A stretch of DNA of 21,933 nucleotides from NCBI GenBank assembly GCA_002389385.1, contig DGOK01000142.1:6883-28815 (forward strand), written 5' to 3'. Below, one piece after another: positions 6,111 to 13,293 of this stretch (position 1 is the stretch's first letter; the number at the start of each line of letters is the position of its first letter). The stretch comes from Rhodospirillaceae bacterium UBA4468. GTDB taxonomy: Bacteria; Pseudomonadota; Alphaproteobacteria; Rhodospirillales; Casp-alpha2. Under the pieces are notes generated by a model, which did no database searches, was not told the origin of the DNA, and saw only the letters and a list, made by a program, of their open reading frames with translations. A program made the translations under genes and the position numbers.

Positions 6111-8234
6111 ATGACACTCTTTGGCGCACTGACATCAGGTGTTTCAGGCCTTACGGCGCAATCAAGTGCTATTGGCGCAATTTCTGATAACATCACCAAC
6201 GTGAACACGATTGGCTATAAGGGAACTCAGGTCGACTTCCAAACTCTTGTCACAGTGCAAACATCATCAACGTTCTACTCAGCTGGTGGTGTGCAATCCA
6301 AACCACGCCAAGACACAGGCATACAGGGCTTATTACAGTCATCGACATCGCAAACCGATATTGCGATTTCCGGTAGCGGTTTCTTCGTCGTGAACGAAGC
6401 CAGCGCTCCAACATTATCGAACGAATTTCTATTCAGTCGTGCAGGGTCATTTTTCCAAGATGACGAAGGTTACCTTCGTAATACATCTGGATATTACCTT
6501 CAGGCTTGGCCAACAACAGCCGACGGCACGGTAACAACTAACAATACTTCCCTGACGATACCAAACCAGAACGTTATTTCAACCGACTTTCTAGCAACAG
6601 TGAACTTGAACCGTGTTGGTGGCACTGCGTCAGCGACAACAACAATTGGTATCGGTGCTAACCTACCATCAACGGATGATGAAGGCACGACACATAAAAC
6701 TGATGTGCAGTTCTTTGACACACTGGGCAACGCAAATACGACTAGCCTAACGTATACTAAAGGCAGTTCAGACAACCAATTCGATGTTCAGATTACTCCC
6801 CCATCTGGCGTAAACCTTGTCACGTTATATTCTGATACTTTAGGTCAAACTGTTTATGAAAGTCGTGGGCAACTTGAATTTAGCGGCCTTCCTGCAAACG
6901 ACGCTACTTTGGTAATTACTCAAAATAGCGTCGCCATCACGTATCAATTTGATACCTCTGGAACAGCTACCGATACTGCGACGATTAAGCAAGTTGATAT
7001 CTCTGCTGACAACATCACAATTGCTCAGGCCGTTGATGCATTGGTTACCAAAATCAAAGAAGCTGATACAAATTTTGCTGACTATGGTGGTTACACAAAT
7101 ACGCGCGTCCAAGTAAATCCCGGAAATTCAACAGGTATCTATTTCACGGAAGACGGGACAGGTCCGGTGGCGATCAATCCAACGGGTCTTCTGACATCCA
7201 CAGGTGCACGTGCGACAATTCAGGAGAGCAGCTATACAGTTGTTAAATCTAACGCAGCGCACCGGGATTTCCATCAGTTTACTTTTCCTGGCTTACCTGC
7301 CGACGGTGACACGCTTGTAATCAATGGAACATCATACTCGTTTCAATCTGGAGAGGCTGCAGGCAACGATGATACTGTCATCAGTACTGCAACAACAGTT
7401 TCCGCGATGCTATCCGATCTCGAGTCTGCAATGGAGGCCAACGATGCAAGCTTTGCTTCCGGCGCCTCAACAATCAGAACACGCGTTAACGGTAGCCAAG
7501 CCGAACCGCCAAGCACACTCGCAGATACGCTTGTTATCCACACAATTTCTACAGGAACATTCGACGCAACATTTGGTGCCGGCTTCACAAACATAGCGAC
7601 TGAGCCAGATGGTACTGCTACATATGTTGCCGCCACCGCGTTTAATGTTACAAAAACTCAAGCCATCAATTTTGACTCTGACGGATTGCCATCTTCATTT
7701 GGCATTGCCGAAATGGAAATTCTGGGTTTTGCAAACGGTGCTGCAAACATGGATGACGATGCATCTAACTCTTCAAGGATTACATTAGATCTTGGTACAG
7801 TTGGTGAAGCCAATGGCTTTACCCAGTTTGGAGCGGAATTCACTCCAGGCTTCATCACACAAAACGGATCACAGTTCGGCACTCTTGCCGGGGTGACCAT
7901 TGATGCAAGTGGTCTGATGACGGCACTGTTCGATAACGGTGAAACCCGTCCTATCTTTAAAATTCCAATCGCCACGTTCGTGAACGTCAACGGTTTAAAC
8001 TCGGCGACAGGTAACGTTTGGAACCAAACGCAGGCATCGGGTGACAATACCCTTCGTGAAGCCAACAACGGTTCAGCGGGATCTGTAAACCAGGCTGCTC
8101 TCGAATCTTCAACGGTCGATATTGGTACAGAATTCACTAAAATGATCGTGGTCCAACGAGCATTCTCAGCGGCAACAAAGATCATTTCTACCGCCGACGA
8201 AATGCTCGAAGAACTGGTCCGGATCAAGCGATAA
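6111..8234 (+). CDS. flgE: Flagellar hook protein FlgE, enlarged by a tandem module
   Basis: Main subunit of the hook, the universal joint between basal body and filament. The N-terminal D0 region shows the rod/hook signature (SGVSGLTAQSSAIGAISDNI, then NTIGYK at about 33-38), and the C-terminal helix ends TEFTKMIVVQRAFSAATKIISTADEMLEELV in register with FlgE/FlgG proteins. At 707 residues it is much longer than enteric FlgE (about 400). The excess lies in the surface-exposed middle, where two related modules of about 135 residues stand in tandem (about 253-386 and 388-521). A strong GAAGGAGAA site precedes the ATG. It is the last gene of the fliK operon and is followed by a hairpin. Confidence 0.95.
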   Translation: MTLFGALTSGVSGLTAQSSAIGAISDNITNVNTIGYKGTQVDFQTLVTVQTSSTFYSAGGVQSKPRQDTGIQGLLQSSTSQTDIAISGSGFFVVNEASAPTLSNEFLFSRAGSFFQDDEGYLRNTSGYYLQAWPTTADGTVTTNNTSLTIPNQNVISTDFLATVNLNRVGGTASATTTIGIGANLPSTDDEGTTHKTDVQFFDTLGNANTTSLTYTKGSSDNQFDVQITPPSGVNLVTLYSDTLGQTVYESRGQLEFSGLPANDATLVITQNSVAITYQFDTSGTATDTATIKQVDISADNITIAQAVDALVTKIKEADTNFADYGGYTNTRVQVNPGNSTGIYFTEDGTGPVAINPTGLLTSTGARATIQESSYTVVKSNAAHRDFHQFTFPGLPADGDTLVINGTSYSFQSGEAAGNDDTVISTATTVSAMLSDLESAMEANDASFASGASTIRTRVNGSQAEPPSTLADTLVIHTISTGTFDATFGAGFTNIATEPDGTATYVAATAFNVTKTQAINFDSDGLPSSFGIAEMEILGFANGAANMDDDASNSSRITLDLGTVGEANGFTQFGAEFTPGFITQNGSQFGTLAGVTIDASGLMTALFDNGETRPIFKIPIATFVNVNGLNSATGNVWNQTQASGDNTLREANNGSAGSVNQAALESSTVDIGTEFTKMIVVQRAFSAATKIISTADEMLEELVRIKR
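6867..7673 (+). repeat. Tandem duplication of a ~135-residue module inside flgE
   Basis: Module 1 (protein residues about 253-386) begins QLEFSGLPANDATLVI; module 2 (about 388-521) begins QFTFPGLPADGDTLVI. The offset is 135 residues at the start and 136 at the end, where SYTVVK of module 1 matches AFNVTK of module 2. Both share a central helix (AVDALVTKIKEADTNFA versus MLSDLESAMEANDASFA) and then a TRV strand. DNA identity is clearly lower than protein similarity, so the duplication is old. Confidence 0.75.
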
Positions 8235-8300
8235 GCACTAGCTCTATAAGTTCCTAATCCCTGGACCCCGGGAAACTATTCTACCCACCGTCCCAACCCA

Positions 8301-8339
8301 AGGCCCCGACATCAGACCGAAAATCCGCTGCCGGGGCCT
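8301..8339 (+). terminator. GC-rich hairpin after flgE, probable terminator
   Basis: AGGCCCCG (8301-8308) is perfectly complementary to CGGGGCCT (8332-8339), with a 23-nt loop. It lies 67 bp after the flgE stop and before the next gene. The downstream sequence has only scattered T, so it is not a classic T-tail terminator, but position and strength fit the end of the fliK-flgD-flgE transcript. The rest of 8235-8412 shows no clear promoter. Confidence 0.5.
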
Positions 8340-8412
8340 CCCATTCTTACCAGTAACAAAAATTAATTATGCATCAATTGATTGCAGAGCGAAAAATCGC
8401 CATTCTTGCACC

Positions 8413-9981
8413 ATGAATGATCCAAAAGACATTTTGACTAAGGCGAACGCCGATTACACGTCTGGTCGTTACAAAGATGCTGCCGATGGATTTCGGAAAG
8501 TCCTCGATATTCATCCCGACATTGGTGAACTTTATATAAATTACGGCGTTGCATGTCGTGCCTATGGCAATTTACCCGAAGCAGAATCAGCATATCGGAA
8601 TGCGATCAGATTATTACCCGAAAATGCCCTCGCCTGGTTTAACTTAGGCAACCTTCTCAATGATCTGAGGCGCAGTGACGAGGCACTTCATGCATTACAA
8701 AAAGCCGATGTATTACAGCCTGGCACTCCTGAAATCCTAAATAATATTGGCATCCAACATTATGCCCGCGGCGAGATCGAGTCGGCTGTCTGGCATTACG
8801 AAGCCGCACTTATCGGCAACCCCGACTTTGCGGATGTATTGACGAACTATGGCAACGCACTGCAGCGGTTATATCGATTAGATGAAGCACAAATTGCACT
8901 GGAACGCGCGCTGGAACTTTCGCCTGACAATCCAACGTACCGCTTAAATATGTCTACATTTCTGGCTGCTGCTGGTCGACATGATGATGCTCTGCATTGG
9001 GCCAATCAGGCAATCAAGGCCAATCCTGCTTACAGTGAAGCGCAACTCAAACGGGCAAGTTTGTTAATCCAGCAAGGGAACCTCAAAGAAGGCTTTGCTG
9101 CCTATGAAAAGCGTTGGGAAATACCCGGTTGGCATCCTCTTCCATCCCTCTTCATGTGTCCCATGTGGCGCGGTGAAGATATTGCCCAAAAACATTTACT
9201 TGTTTGGAATGAACAAGGATATGGCGATGCATTGATGTATGCGAGATACCTGCCAATGCTCAGTGCACAAGGCGCACGCGTCACATTCTTGTGTGAAGTC
9301 CCTCTCATGCGCTTGATGCAGGAAAGTCTAGGTTCCGAGATTGTCGTGATGGATTTGGCAAAAACGCCGCCATTCAGCGATTATCATATCTCGATCATGA
9401 GTCTGCCGCACCTTATGGGGACCGAGATCGAGAGCATTCCTCATAAAACGCTGTATCTTTCAACGACCTCAGACAACGAGGCCTATTGGCAACAGAAACT
9501 AAACACTCAATGTTGTGGGAAATTTAATATCGGCCTGATTTGGGCCGGGAATCCGCAACAATCCCATGACTACACACGGTCGATTGAACCTGAATTGTTT
9601 GCACCGATTGCCGAGCGAGGCGATATCGACCTTGTGAATCTACTCATCGGTCCACGTGGGGATCAGTGGCAAGGCCCGAAACTCATTGATCTCAGATTAG
9701 AAATTGAAAACTTTGCAGATACTGCTGCAATCATGCGTTCGCTTGACCTGATTATCAGTGTCGATAGCGCGCCGGCACATCTTGCAGGCGGTCTCGGTGT
9801 ACCCGTTTGGATCATGCTCGCCTTTGATCCGGACACCCGTTTTTTCCTGAACAGCAACGATTGCCCCTGGTATCCGAGCGCAAAATTGTTCCGCCAAACC
9901 CGTCCTGGGGACTGGTCAGACGTCATCTCAGCTGCAAATTCCGAGTTAAATGCGTTAATTCAAACAAAAGCAAAGAGTTAA
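8413..9981 (+). CDS. TPR-repeat glycosyltransferase-like protein
   Basis: 522-residue cytoplasmic protein with two parts. Residues about 5-235 are consecutive TPR repeats (for example AWFNLGNLLNDLRRSDEAL, VLTNYGNALQRLYRLDEA). Residues about 250-515 are the heptosyltransferase-like (GT9-related, GT-B) domain often fused to TPRs: MWRGEDIAQKHLLVWNEQGYGD, GLIWAGNP (374-381), FADTAAIMRSLDLIISVDSAPAHLAGGLGVPVWIML (435-469), and CPWYPSAKLFRQ (484-495). The Asp-Ser-x-x-x-His segment is the usual nucleotide-sugar pocket. The ATG at 8413 has only a weak ribosome site. Sitting between hook genes and sciP, it is a good candidate for glycosylating flagellin or another flagellar protein, possibly using sugars made by genes at 1-3293; acceptor and donor are inference. 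Confidence 0.82.
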   Translation: MNDPKDILTKANADYTSGRYKDAADGFRKVLDIHPDIGELYINYGVACRAYGNLPEAESAYRNAIRLLPENALAWFNLGNLLNDLRRSDEALHALQKADVLQPGTPEILNNIGIQHYARGEIESAVWHYEAALIGNPDFADVLTNYGNALQRLYRLDEAQIALERALELSPDNPTYRLNMSTFLAAAGRHDDALHWANQAIKANPAYSEAQLKRASLLIQQGNLKEGFAAYEKRWEIPGWHPLPSLFMCPMWRGEDIAQKHLLVWNEQGYGDALMYARYLPMLSAQGARVTFLCEVPLMRLMQESLGSEIVVMDLAKTPPFSDYHISIMSLPHLMGTEIESIPHKTLYLSTTSDNEAYWQQKLNTQCCGKFNIGLIWAGNPQQSHDYTRSIEPELFAPIAERGDIDLVNLLIGPRGDQWQGPKLIDLRLEIENFADTAAIMRSLDLIISVDSAPAHLAGGLGVPVWIMLAFDPDTRFFLNSNDCPWYPSAKLFRQTRPGDWSDVISAANSELNALIQTKAKS

Positions 9982-10000
9982 CGCGTATTTACCTTACAAT

Positions 10001-10015
10001 TTAGGGTTTTTTTAA
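10001..10015 (+). promoter_or_regulatory. CtrA-like box upstream of sciP
   Basis: TTAG-N7-TTAA matches the CtrA site TTAA-N7-TTAA in 7 of 8 defined bases. A TATATA at 10032-10037 could be the -10 element, with the box overlapping the -35 region as at CtrA-activated promoters; transcription would then start near 10044. sciP is CtrA-activated in Caulobacter. The region is A/T-rich, so a chance match is possible. Confidence 0.45.
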
Positions 10016-10020
10016 GGCCC

Positions 10021-10089
10021 TTCTGCTTTTCTATATATCTCAAGTTTCCCAAGGATTGAGAAGTATGAAACAAAAATCGGAAAGCAGAA
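10021..10089 (+). promoter_or_regulatory. Long-range stem covering the sciP ribosome site
   Basis: TTCTGCTTTTC (10021-10031) can pair with GGAAAGCAGAA (10079-10089) over 11 bp with one T-G wobble. The 3' arm contains the only visible sciP Shine-Dalgarno-like sequence (GGAAAG, 10079-10084). The loop carries a separate AAGGA and ATG for a 10-codon leader ORF. The left arm is transcribed only if the message starts before 10021, which conflicts with a start near 10044. Confidence 0.35.
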
Positions 10090-10097
10090 CGCAATGA
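10065..10097 (+). CDS. Possible 10-codon leader ORF upstream of sciP
   Basis: ATG at 10065 encodes MKQKSESRTQ and stops at TGA 10095-10097, overlapping the sciP ATG (10094) in an ATGA arrangement. AAGGA at 10051-10055 is 9 nt before its start and is better placed than the site in front of sciP. Translation of this leader could deliver ribosomes to sciP or open the stem that hides the sciP site. There is no family to recognise; a chance ORF is quite possible. Confidence 0.35.
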   Translation: MKQKSESRTQ

Positions 10098-10390
10098 CCG
10101 AAATGAGACACTTTCGAGAGGGAAATCGAACACAACGTCCTGAGGCGATTAGCCCGAGTGGACTGTCGATGTCGATGGAGGATTTGCCGCCTCGTGATAC
10201 CACAAGATGGGTACCACGGCGCAAAGCTGACGTCGTCGCCGGCGTTCGATGCGGACTTATCACATTAGAAGAAGCCTGCAGAATGTATCAGTTGTCGTTG
10301 GATGAGTTTCGCTCGTGGGAGCGCCTTTTTGAACGCCATGGCGTTCGAGGCCTTAGAACCACCCGCATTAAAACCTACCGAACAAGATAA
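10094..10390 (+). CDS. sciP: CtrA inhibitor SciP (DUF1153)
   Basis: Small alphaproteobacterial cell-cycle transcription factor that binds CtrA-controlled promoters and blocks CtrA activation. 98 residues, the usual length. The conserved core (about 33-98) reads RWVPRRKADVVAGVR, then GLITLEEACRMYQLSLDEF, SWERLFERHGVRGLRTTR and a short basic tail, matching the helix-turn-helix DUF1153 family closely. The first 30 residues are variable, as in relatives. In Caulobacter the gene also lies between flgE and fliF. The start at 10094 has a modest GGAAAG at 10 nt and overlaps a possible leader ORF by ATGA. Neighbouring CtrA-like boxes on both sides fit its known role. Confidence 0.92.
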   Translation: MTEMRHFREGNRTQRPEAISPSGLSMSMEDLPPRDTTRWVPRRKADVVAGVRCGLITLEEACRMYQLSLDEFRSWERLFERHGVRGLRTTRIKTYRTR

Positions 10391-10399
10391 AAACCTCAA

Positions 10400-10448
10400 A
10401 TTTATCGATTTTAGTGGCTAAATAATATTTGCCGAAAAATCGATAGAT
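10400..10448 (+). repeat. 49-nt imperfect hairpin between sciP and fliF
   Basis: Starting 10 bp after the sciP stop, an outer stem pairs 10400-10412 with 10436-10448 (13 bp with one wobble, including ATCGATTTT/AAAATCGAT). After a small internal loop, an inner stem pairs GGC and AAAT (10416-10423, one bulged T at 10419) with ATTTGCC (10427-10433) around a 3-nt AAT loop. There is no T-run after it, so it looks more like an mRNA 3' stabiliser, processing site or regulatory element than a terminator. Confidence 0.55.
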
Positions 10449-10449
10449 A

Positions 10450-10462
10450 GGCAATTTTTGCC
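10450..10462 (+). promoter_or_regulatory. 13-bp dyad GGCAATTTTTGCC upstream of fliF, candidate ftr-like site
   Basis: Perfect 5-bp arms GGCAA/TTGCC around TTT. It has the same 13-bp layout as the site at 3370-3382 before the sigma-54 promoter. It lies 6 bp before the CtrA-like box of fliF. In Caulobacter, FlbD binds an ftr element at the fliF promoter and represses it, so an equivalent feedback site is plausible. Confidence 0.5.
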
Positions 10463-10467
10463 GAGCG

Positions 10468-10482
10468 TTAACGTCTTATTCA
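10468..10482 (+). promoter_or_regulatory. CtrA-like box and putative fliF promoter
   Basis: TTAA-N7-TTCA matches the CtrA consensus in 7 of 8 bases; its first half lies within the palindrome CGTTAACG (10466-10473). TAGCAT at 10495-10500 could serve as a weak -10 element 17 bp after a -35 region overlapping the box. The fliF operon is CtrA-activated in Caulobacter. Confidence 0.45.
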
Positions 10483-10530
10483 CTAAACCACCCCTAGCAT
10501 CCAATCAGGGTTAACGGTGGATGCCGCTTT

Positions 10531-12207
10531 GTGCGCGCATTGACCAGGGATCGATTGGGGAACTACGTGGATACTTTTGTTCTGGCGATGAGAAATTTGG
10601 GTCCGATGCGACTGGCCATTATGGGTGTTGTTGTATTGGGACTGATTGGCTTCTTGGTCTTTTTTGGCACCAAGTTATCAACGCCGAGTATGACGACACT
10701 CTACAACGAACTTGCTCAAAGTGACGCTGCAGGCATCGTGCAAGAGCTCGAAAGCCGGAACATCCCCTTCAAAATCTCCCAAAACGGTACTCAAATTGCC
10801 GTACCAGCTGAACGCGTCATGCAGTTGCGCCTTGAATTGGCACAACAAGGTCTACCATCAGGTGGCTCTGTAGGTTATGAACTTTTTGATGATACCGATA
10901 CCCTCGGCTCTACGAACTTTATGCAGAACGTTAACTTGGTCCGCGCCCTTGAGGGCGAGTTAGCACGTACCATAAGCTCCATAGGTACCGTTAAGAAAGC
11001 CCGTGTTCATCTGGTTATGCCACGCCGTGAGCTGTTCAGCCGCGAAAAACAAGAGCCGAGCGCGTCCGTTGTCTTACAAATGCGCGGCCCAGTTCGCTTA
11101 ACAAATGAGCAAGTTGCAGCCGTTCAACACTTGGTTGCGTCGGCTGTTCCTCAATTAACACCTAATCGTATTTCTATCGTCGATAATAAAGGCTCACTTT
11201 TGTCATCAGGCTTCGAGTCCTCTGATCCCGTTGCAGGTCGCCAAGCGAAGGTCGATGAACGACGCAATCGCCTTGAAGGTAGAATGGCGCGTACCATCGA
11301 AGAACTTCTGGAAAAGACCGTTGGTTTTGACCGGGTTCGCGCCGAAGTCAGCCTTGATATGAATTTTGACCGCGTCTCCACACAAACCGAAGAATATAAT
11401 CCAGACGGCCAAGTTGTACGCTCGACAAACTCTGTCGAAGAAACCGCGAATTCCAAAGATTCTGAGGGTGAGCCGCCTATCAGCGTCGGCACGAACCTGC
11501 CTGATCCAAACTTGGGCACAGGCGATACGGCGTCCAGAACTGAAAATCAGAACCGTACTGAAGAGACCACAAATTTTGAAATCTCCAAGACCGTAACCAA
11601 TCATATTCGCGAAGGTGGCGAGGTCGAAAAGCTATCTGTTGCTGTGTTGGTTGACGAAGTTCAGCTTTTAAATGAAGACGGCGAGCTTATTTCACAAAAG
11701 CGTACAGAAGAAGAAATGCGCCTGTTGGCCACTCTGGTCCGCAGTGCTATTGGCTTTGATGAAGACCGCGGCGACAAGGTCGAGCTTATTCAAATGAAGT
11801 TCGCCAGCTTCGATGCACCAGAAGAAAAACTACAGCTGTTTTTCGGTATGGGTAAAAATGATATCCTGAGAGTGGTTGAGCTTTTCGTGCTCAGCATCGT
11901 TGGGATCCTGGTTGTCCTATTGGTGGTCCGCCCTCTCCTGTCACGGGCATTCGAAGCACTTCCATCAGCACAAGATGCAGCAGAACGCTTGCTTGCTGAC
12001 CAAGGCCGTAGCCCAGCGCTCACCGGACCAGGTGATGGTGGATTACCAGTTGAAAGTGATGAAGAGCAGTTTGATGAACTTATCGACATTGACCGTGTTG
12101 AAGGCCGCGTGAAAGCGTCTTCGGTCAAGAATGTTGGTGATTTCATTGACAAACATCCAGATGAAACCTTATCAATCCTACGCTCTTGGTTGTATCAAGA
12201 AGCTTAA
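10531..12207 (+). CDS. fliF: Flagellar MS-ring protein FliF
   Basis: Forms the MS ring in the inner membrane, base of the flagellar rotor and housing of the export gate. 558 residues from a GTG at 10531. A first membrane helix lies at about 27-46 and a second at about 443-468, flanking the periplasmic ring-building domains (LVRALEGELARTISSIGTVKKARVHLVMP, then RISIVDNKGSLLS). The cytoplasmic tail ends VGDFIDKHPDETLSILRSWLYQE, the FliG-binding peptide. The start is uncertain: GTG at 10567, with GGGGA at 10557-10561, would begin MDTFVLAMRNLGPMRL, closer to typical FliF starts. It heads an operon through at least flhG. Confidence 0.95.
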   Translation: MRALTRDRLGNYVDTFVLAMRNLGPMRLAIMGVVVLGLIGFLVFFGTKLSTPSMTTLYNELAQSDAAGIVQELESRNIPFKISQNGTQIAVPAERVMQLRLELAQQGLPSGGSVGYELFDDTDTLGSTNFMQNVNLVRALEGELARTISSIGTVKKARVHLVMPRRELFSREKQEPSASVVLQMRGPVRLTNEQVAAVQHLVASAVPQLTPNRISIVDNKGSLLSSGFESSDPVAGRQAKVDERRNRLEGRMARTIEELLEKTVGFDRVRAEVSLDMNFDRVSTQTEEYNPDGQVVRSTNSVEETANSKDSEGEPPISVGTNLPDPNLGTGDTASRTENQNRTEETTNFEISKTVTNHIREGGEVEKLSVAVLVDEVQLLNEDGELISQKRTEEEMRLLATLVRSAIGFDEDRGDKVELIQMKFASFDAPEEKLQLFFGMGKNDILRVVELFVLSIVGILVVLLVVRPLLSRAFEALPSAQDAAERLLADQGRSPALTGPGDGGLPVESDEEQFDELIDIDRVEGRVKASSVKNVGDFIDKHPDETLSILRSWLYQEA

Positions 12208-12234
12208 GTCCGAAACTGAAAGGGAGCGTAGAAT

Positions 12235-13251
12235 ATGGCGAAAGCAGATGATTATCTGACCTTAACGGGCCCTCAGAAAGCCGCAGCATTTATGCTCGCC
12301 ATTGGACGAGAGCATTCAACGCACCTCTTTACGTGTATGGATGATGAAGAAATCCGCGAACTTTCCCACGCTATGTCGAAACTCGGTCCACTTGATGCCT
12401 CTATTGTTGAACGTCTTTTTGCTGAATTTATGGAGCAGTTATCAGCCACTGGCAATCTCGTTGGTACTTTAGATTCAACGGAACGCCTGCTTTTGAGCGC
12501 ATTACCAGAAGATGTCGTTAGGCAGATCATGGAAGATATGCGCGGTCCTGCGGGTCGTACCATGTGGGACAAGCTGGCCAACGTGAACGAAGCAGTCCTC
12601 GCGAACTACCTCAAAAACGAATATCCACAAACTGTTGCTGTTATTTTATCAAAGATTAAACCTGATCACGCTGCCCGCGTGCTAGCGCTTTTACCTGAAA
12701 ACTTCTCGATGGATGTGATCATGCGGATGCTGCGCATGGAGGCAGTACAAAAAGAAATTCTCGATAACGTTGAGAATACGCTGCGTACCGAATTTATGAC
12801 AAGCCTCGCTCGTGCAACGCGTCGCGATAGCCACGAGCTGATGGCAGACATCTTCAACAACCTGGATCGTAACACTGAAACCCGCTTCATGACGTCCCTT
12901 GAAGAACGTAACCGTATATCTGCTGAGCGGATTAAACAGTTAATGTTCACATTCGACGATCTAGTTCGTATCGATGCGAGCGGTATTCAGTTAGTGCTGC
13001 GCCAAGTCGAGAAAGACCAACTCGCCATCGCACTCAAAGGTTCGTCCGAAGAGGTCAAAGAACTGTTTTTTGTCAATATGTCCGAACGTGCTGGCAAGAT
13101 GATGAAGGAAGACATGGACGCGATGGGCGCTGTTCGCTTGAAAGACGTCGACGAAGCGCAGTCTGGTATTGTTAAAGCCGCAAAAGCGCTAGCAGACGCA
13201 GACGAAATTGTCATCGCAGGAAACGACGAGGAGAGCGAGCTTGTTTACTAA
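12235..13251 (+). CDS. fliG: Flagellar motor switch protein FliG
   Basis: Rotor protein that couples the MS ring to the C ring and takes torque from the stator. 338 residues, normal. It has the N-terminal FliF-binding domain (LTGPQKAAAFMLAIG), the middle-domain EYPQTVAVIL (129-138, usually EHPQT), and the C-terminal torque helix. The charged residues that face MotA are kept: K268 in LKGSSEEVKE, R285 in SERAGKMM, E292/D293 and R301. GAVRL replaces the common GPVRL. A clear GGGAG site precedes the ATG, 27 bp after fliF. Confidence 0.97.
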   Translation: MAKADDYLTLTGPQKAAAFMLAIGREHSTHLFTCMDDEEIRELSHAMSKLGPLDASIVERLFAEFMEQLSATGNLVGTLDSTERLLLSALPEDVVRQIMEDMRGPAGRTMWDKLANVNEAVLANYLKNEYPQTVAVILSKIKPDHAARVLALLPENFSMDVIMRMLRMEAVQKEILDNVENTLRTEFMTSLARATRRDSHELMADIFNNLDRNTETRFMTSLEERNRISAERIKQLMFTFDDLVRIDASGIQLVLRQVEKDQLAIALKGSSEEVKELFFVNMSERAGKMMKEDMDAMGAVRLKDVDEAQSGIVKAAKALADADEIVIAGNDEESELVY

Positions 13252-13293
13252 GCCGCAAATCTTCTCAACCCATATGTATGTGTTGTTTAGCCA

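Noticed and set aside
7658..8227. 189-codon minus-strand frame opposite the flgE 3' end
   Set aside because: Composition reflects the complement of conserved FlgE codons; no family motif and no promoter or ribosome site of its own.
10450..10461. GGCAATTTTTGC upstream of fliF as a sigma-54 promoter
   Set aside because: The GG and GC are 10 bp apart rather than the required 12; the dyad symmetry fits a protein-binding site better.
10521..10724. ATG-started 67-codon frame at the fliF 5' end
   Set aside because: It overlaps the fliF membrane-anchor coding region in another frame and its product resembles nothing; it is likely a shadow.
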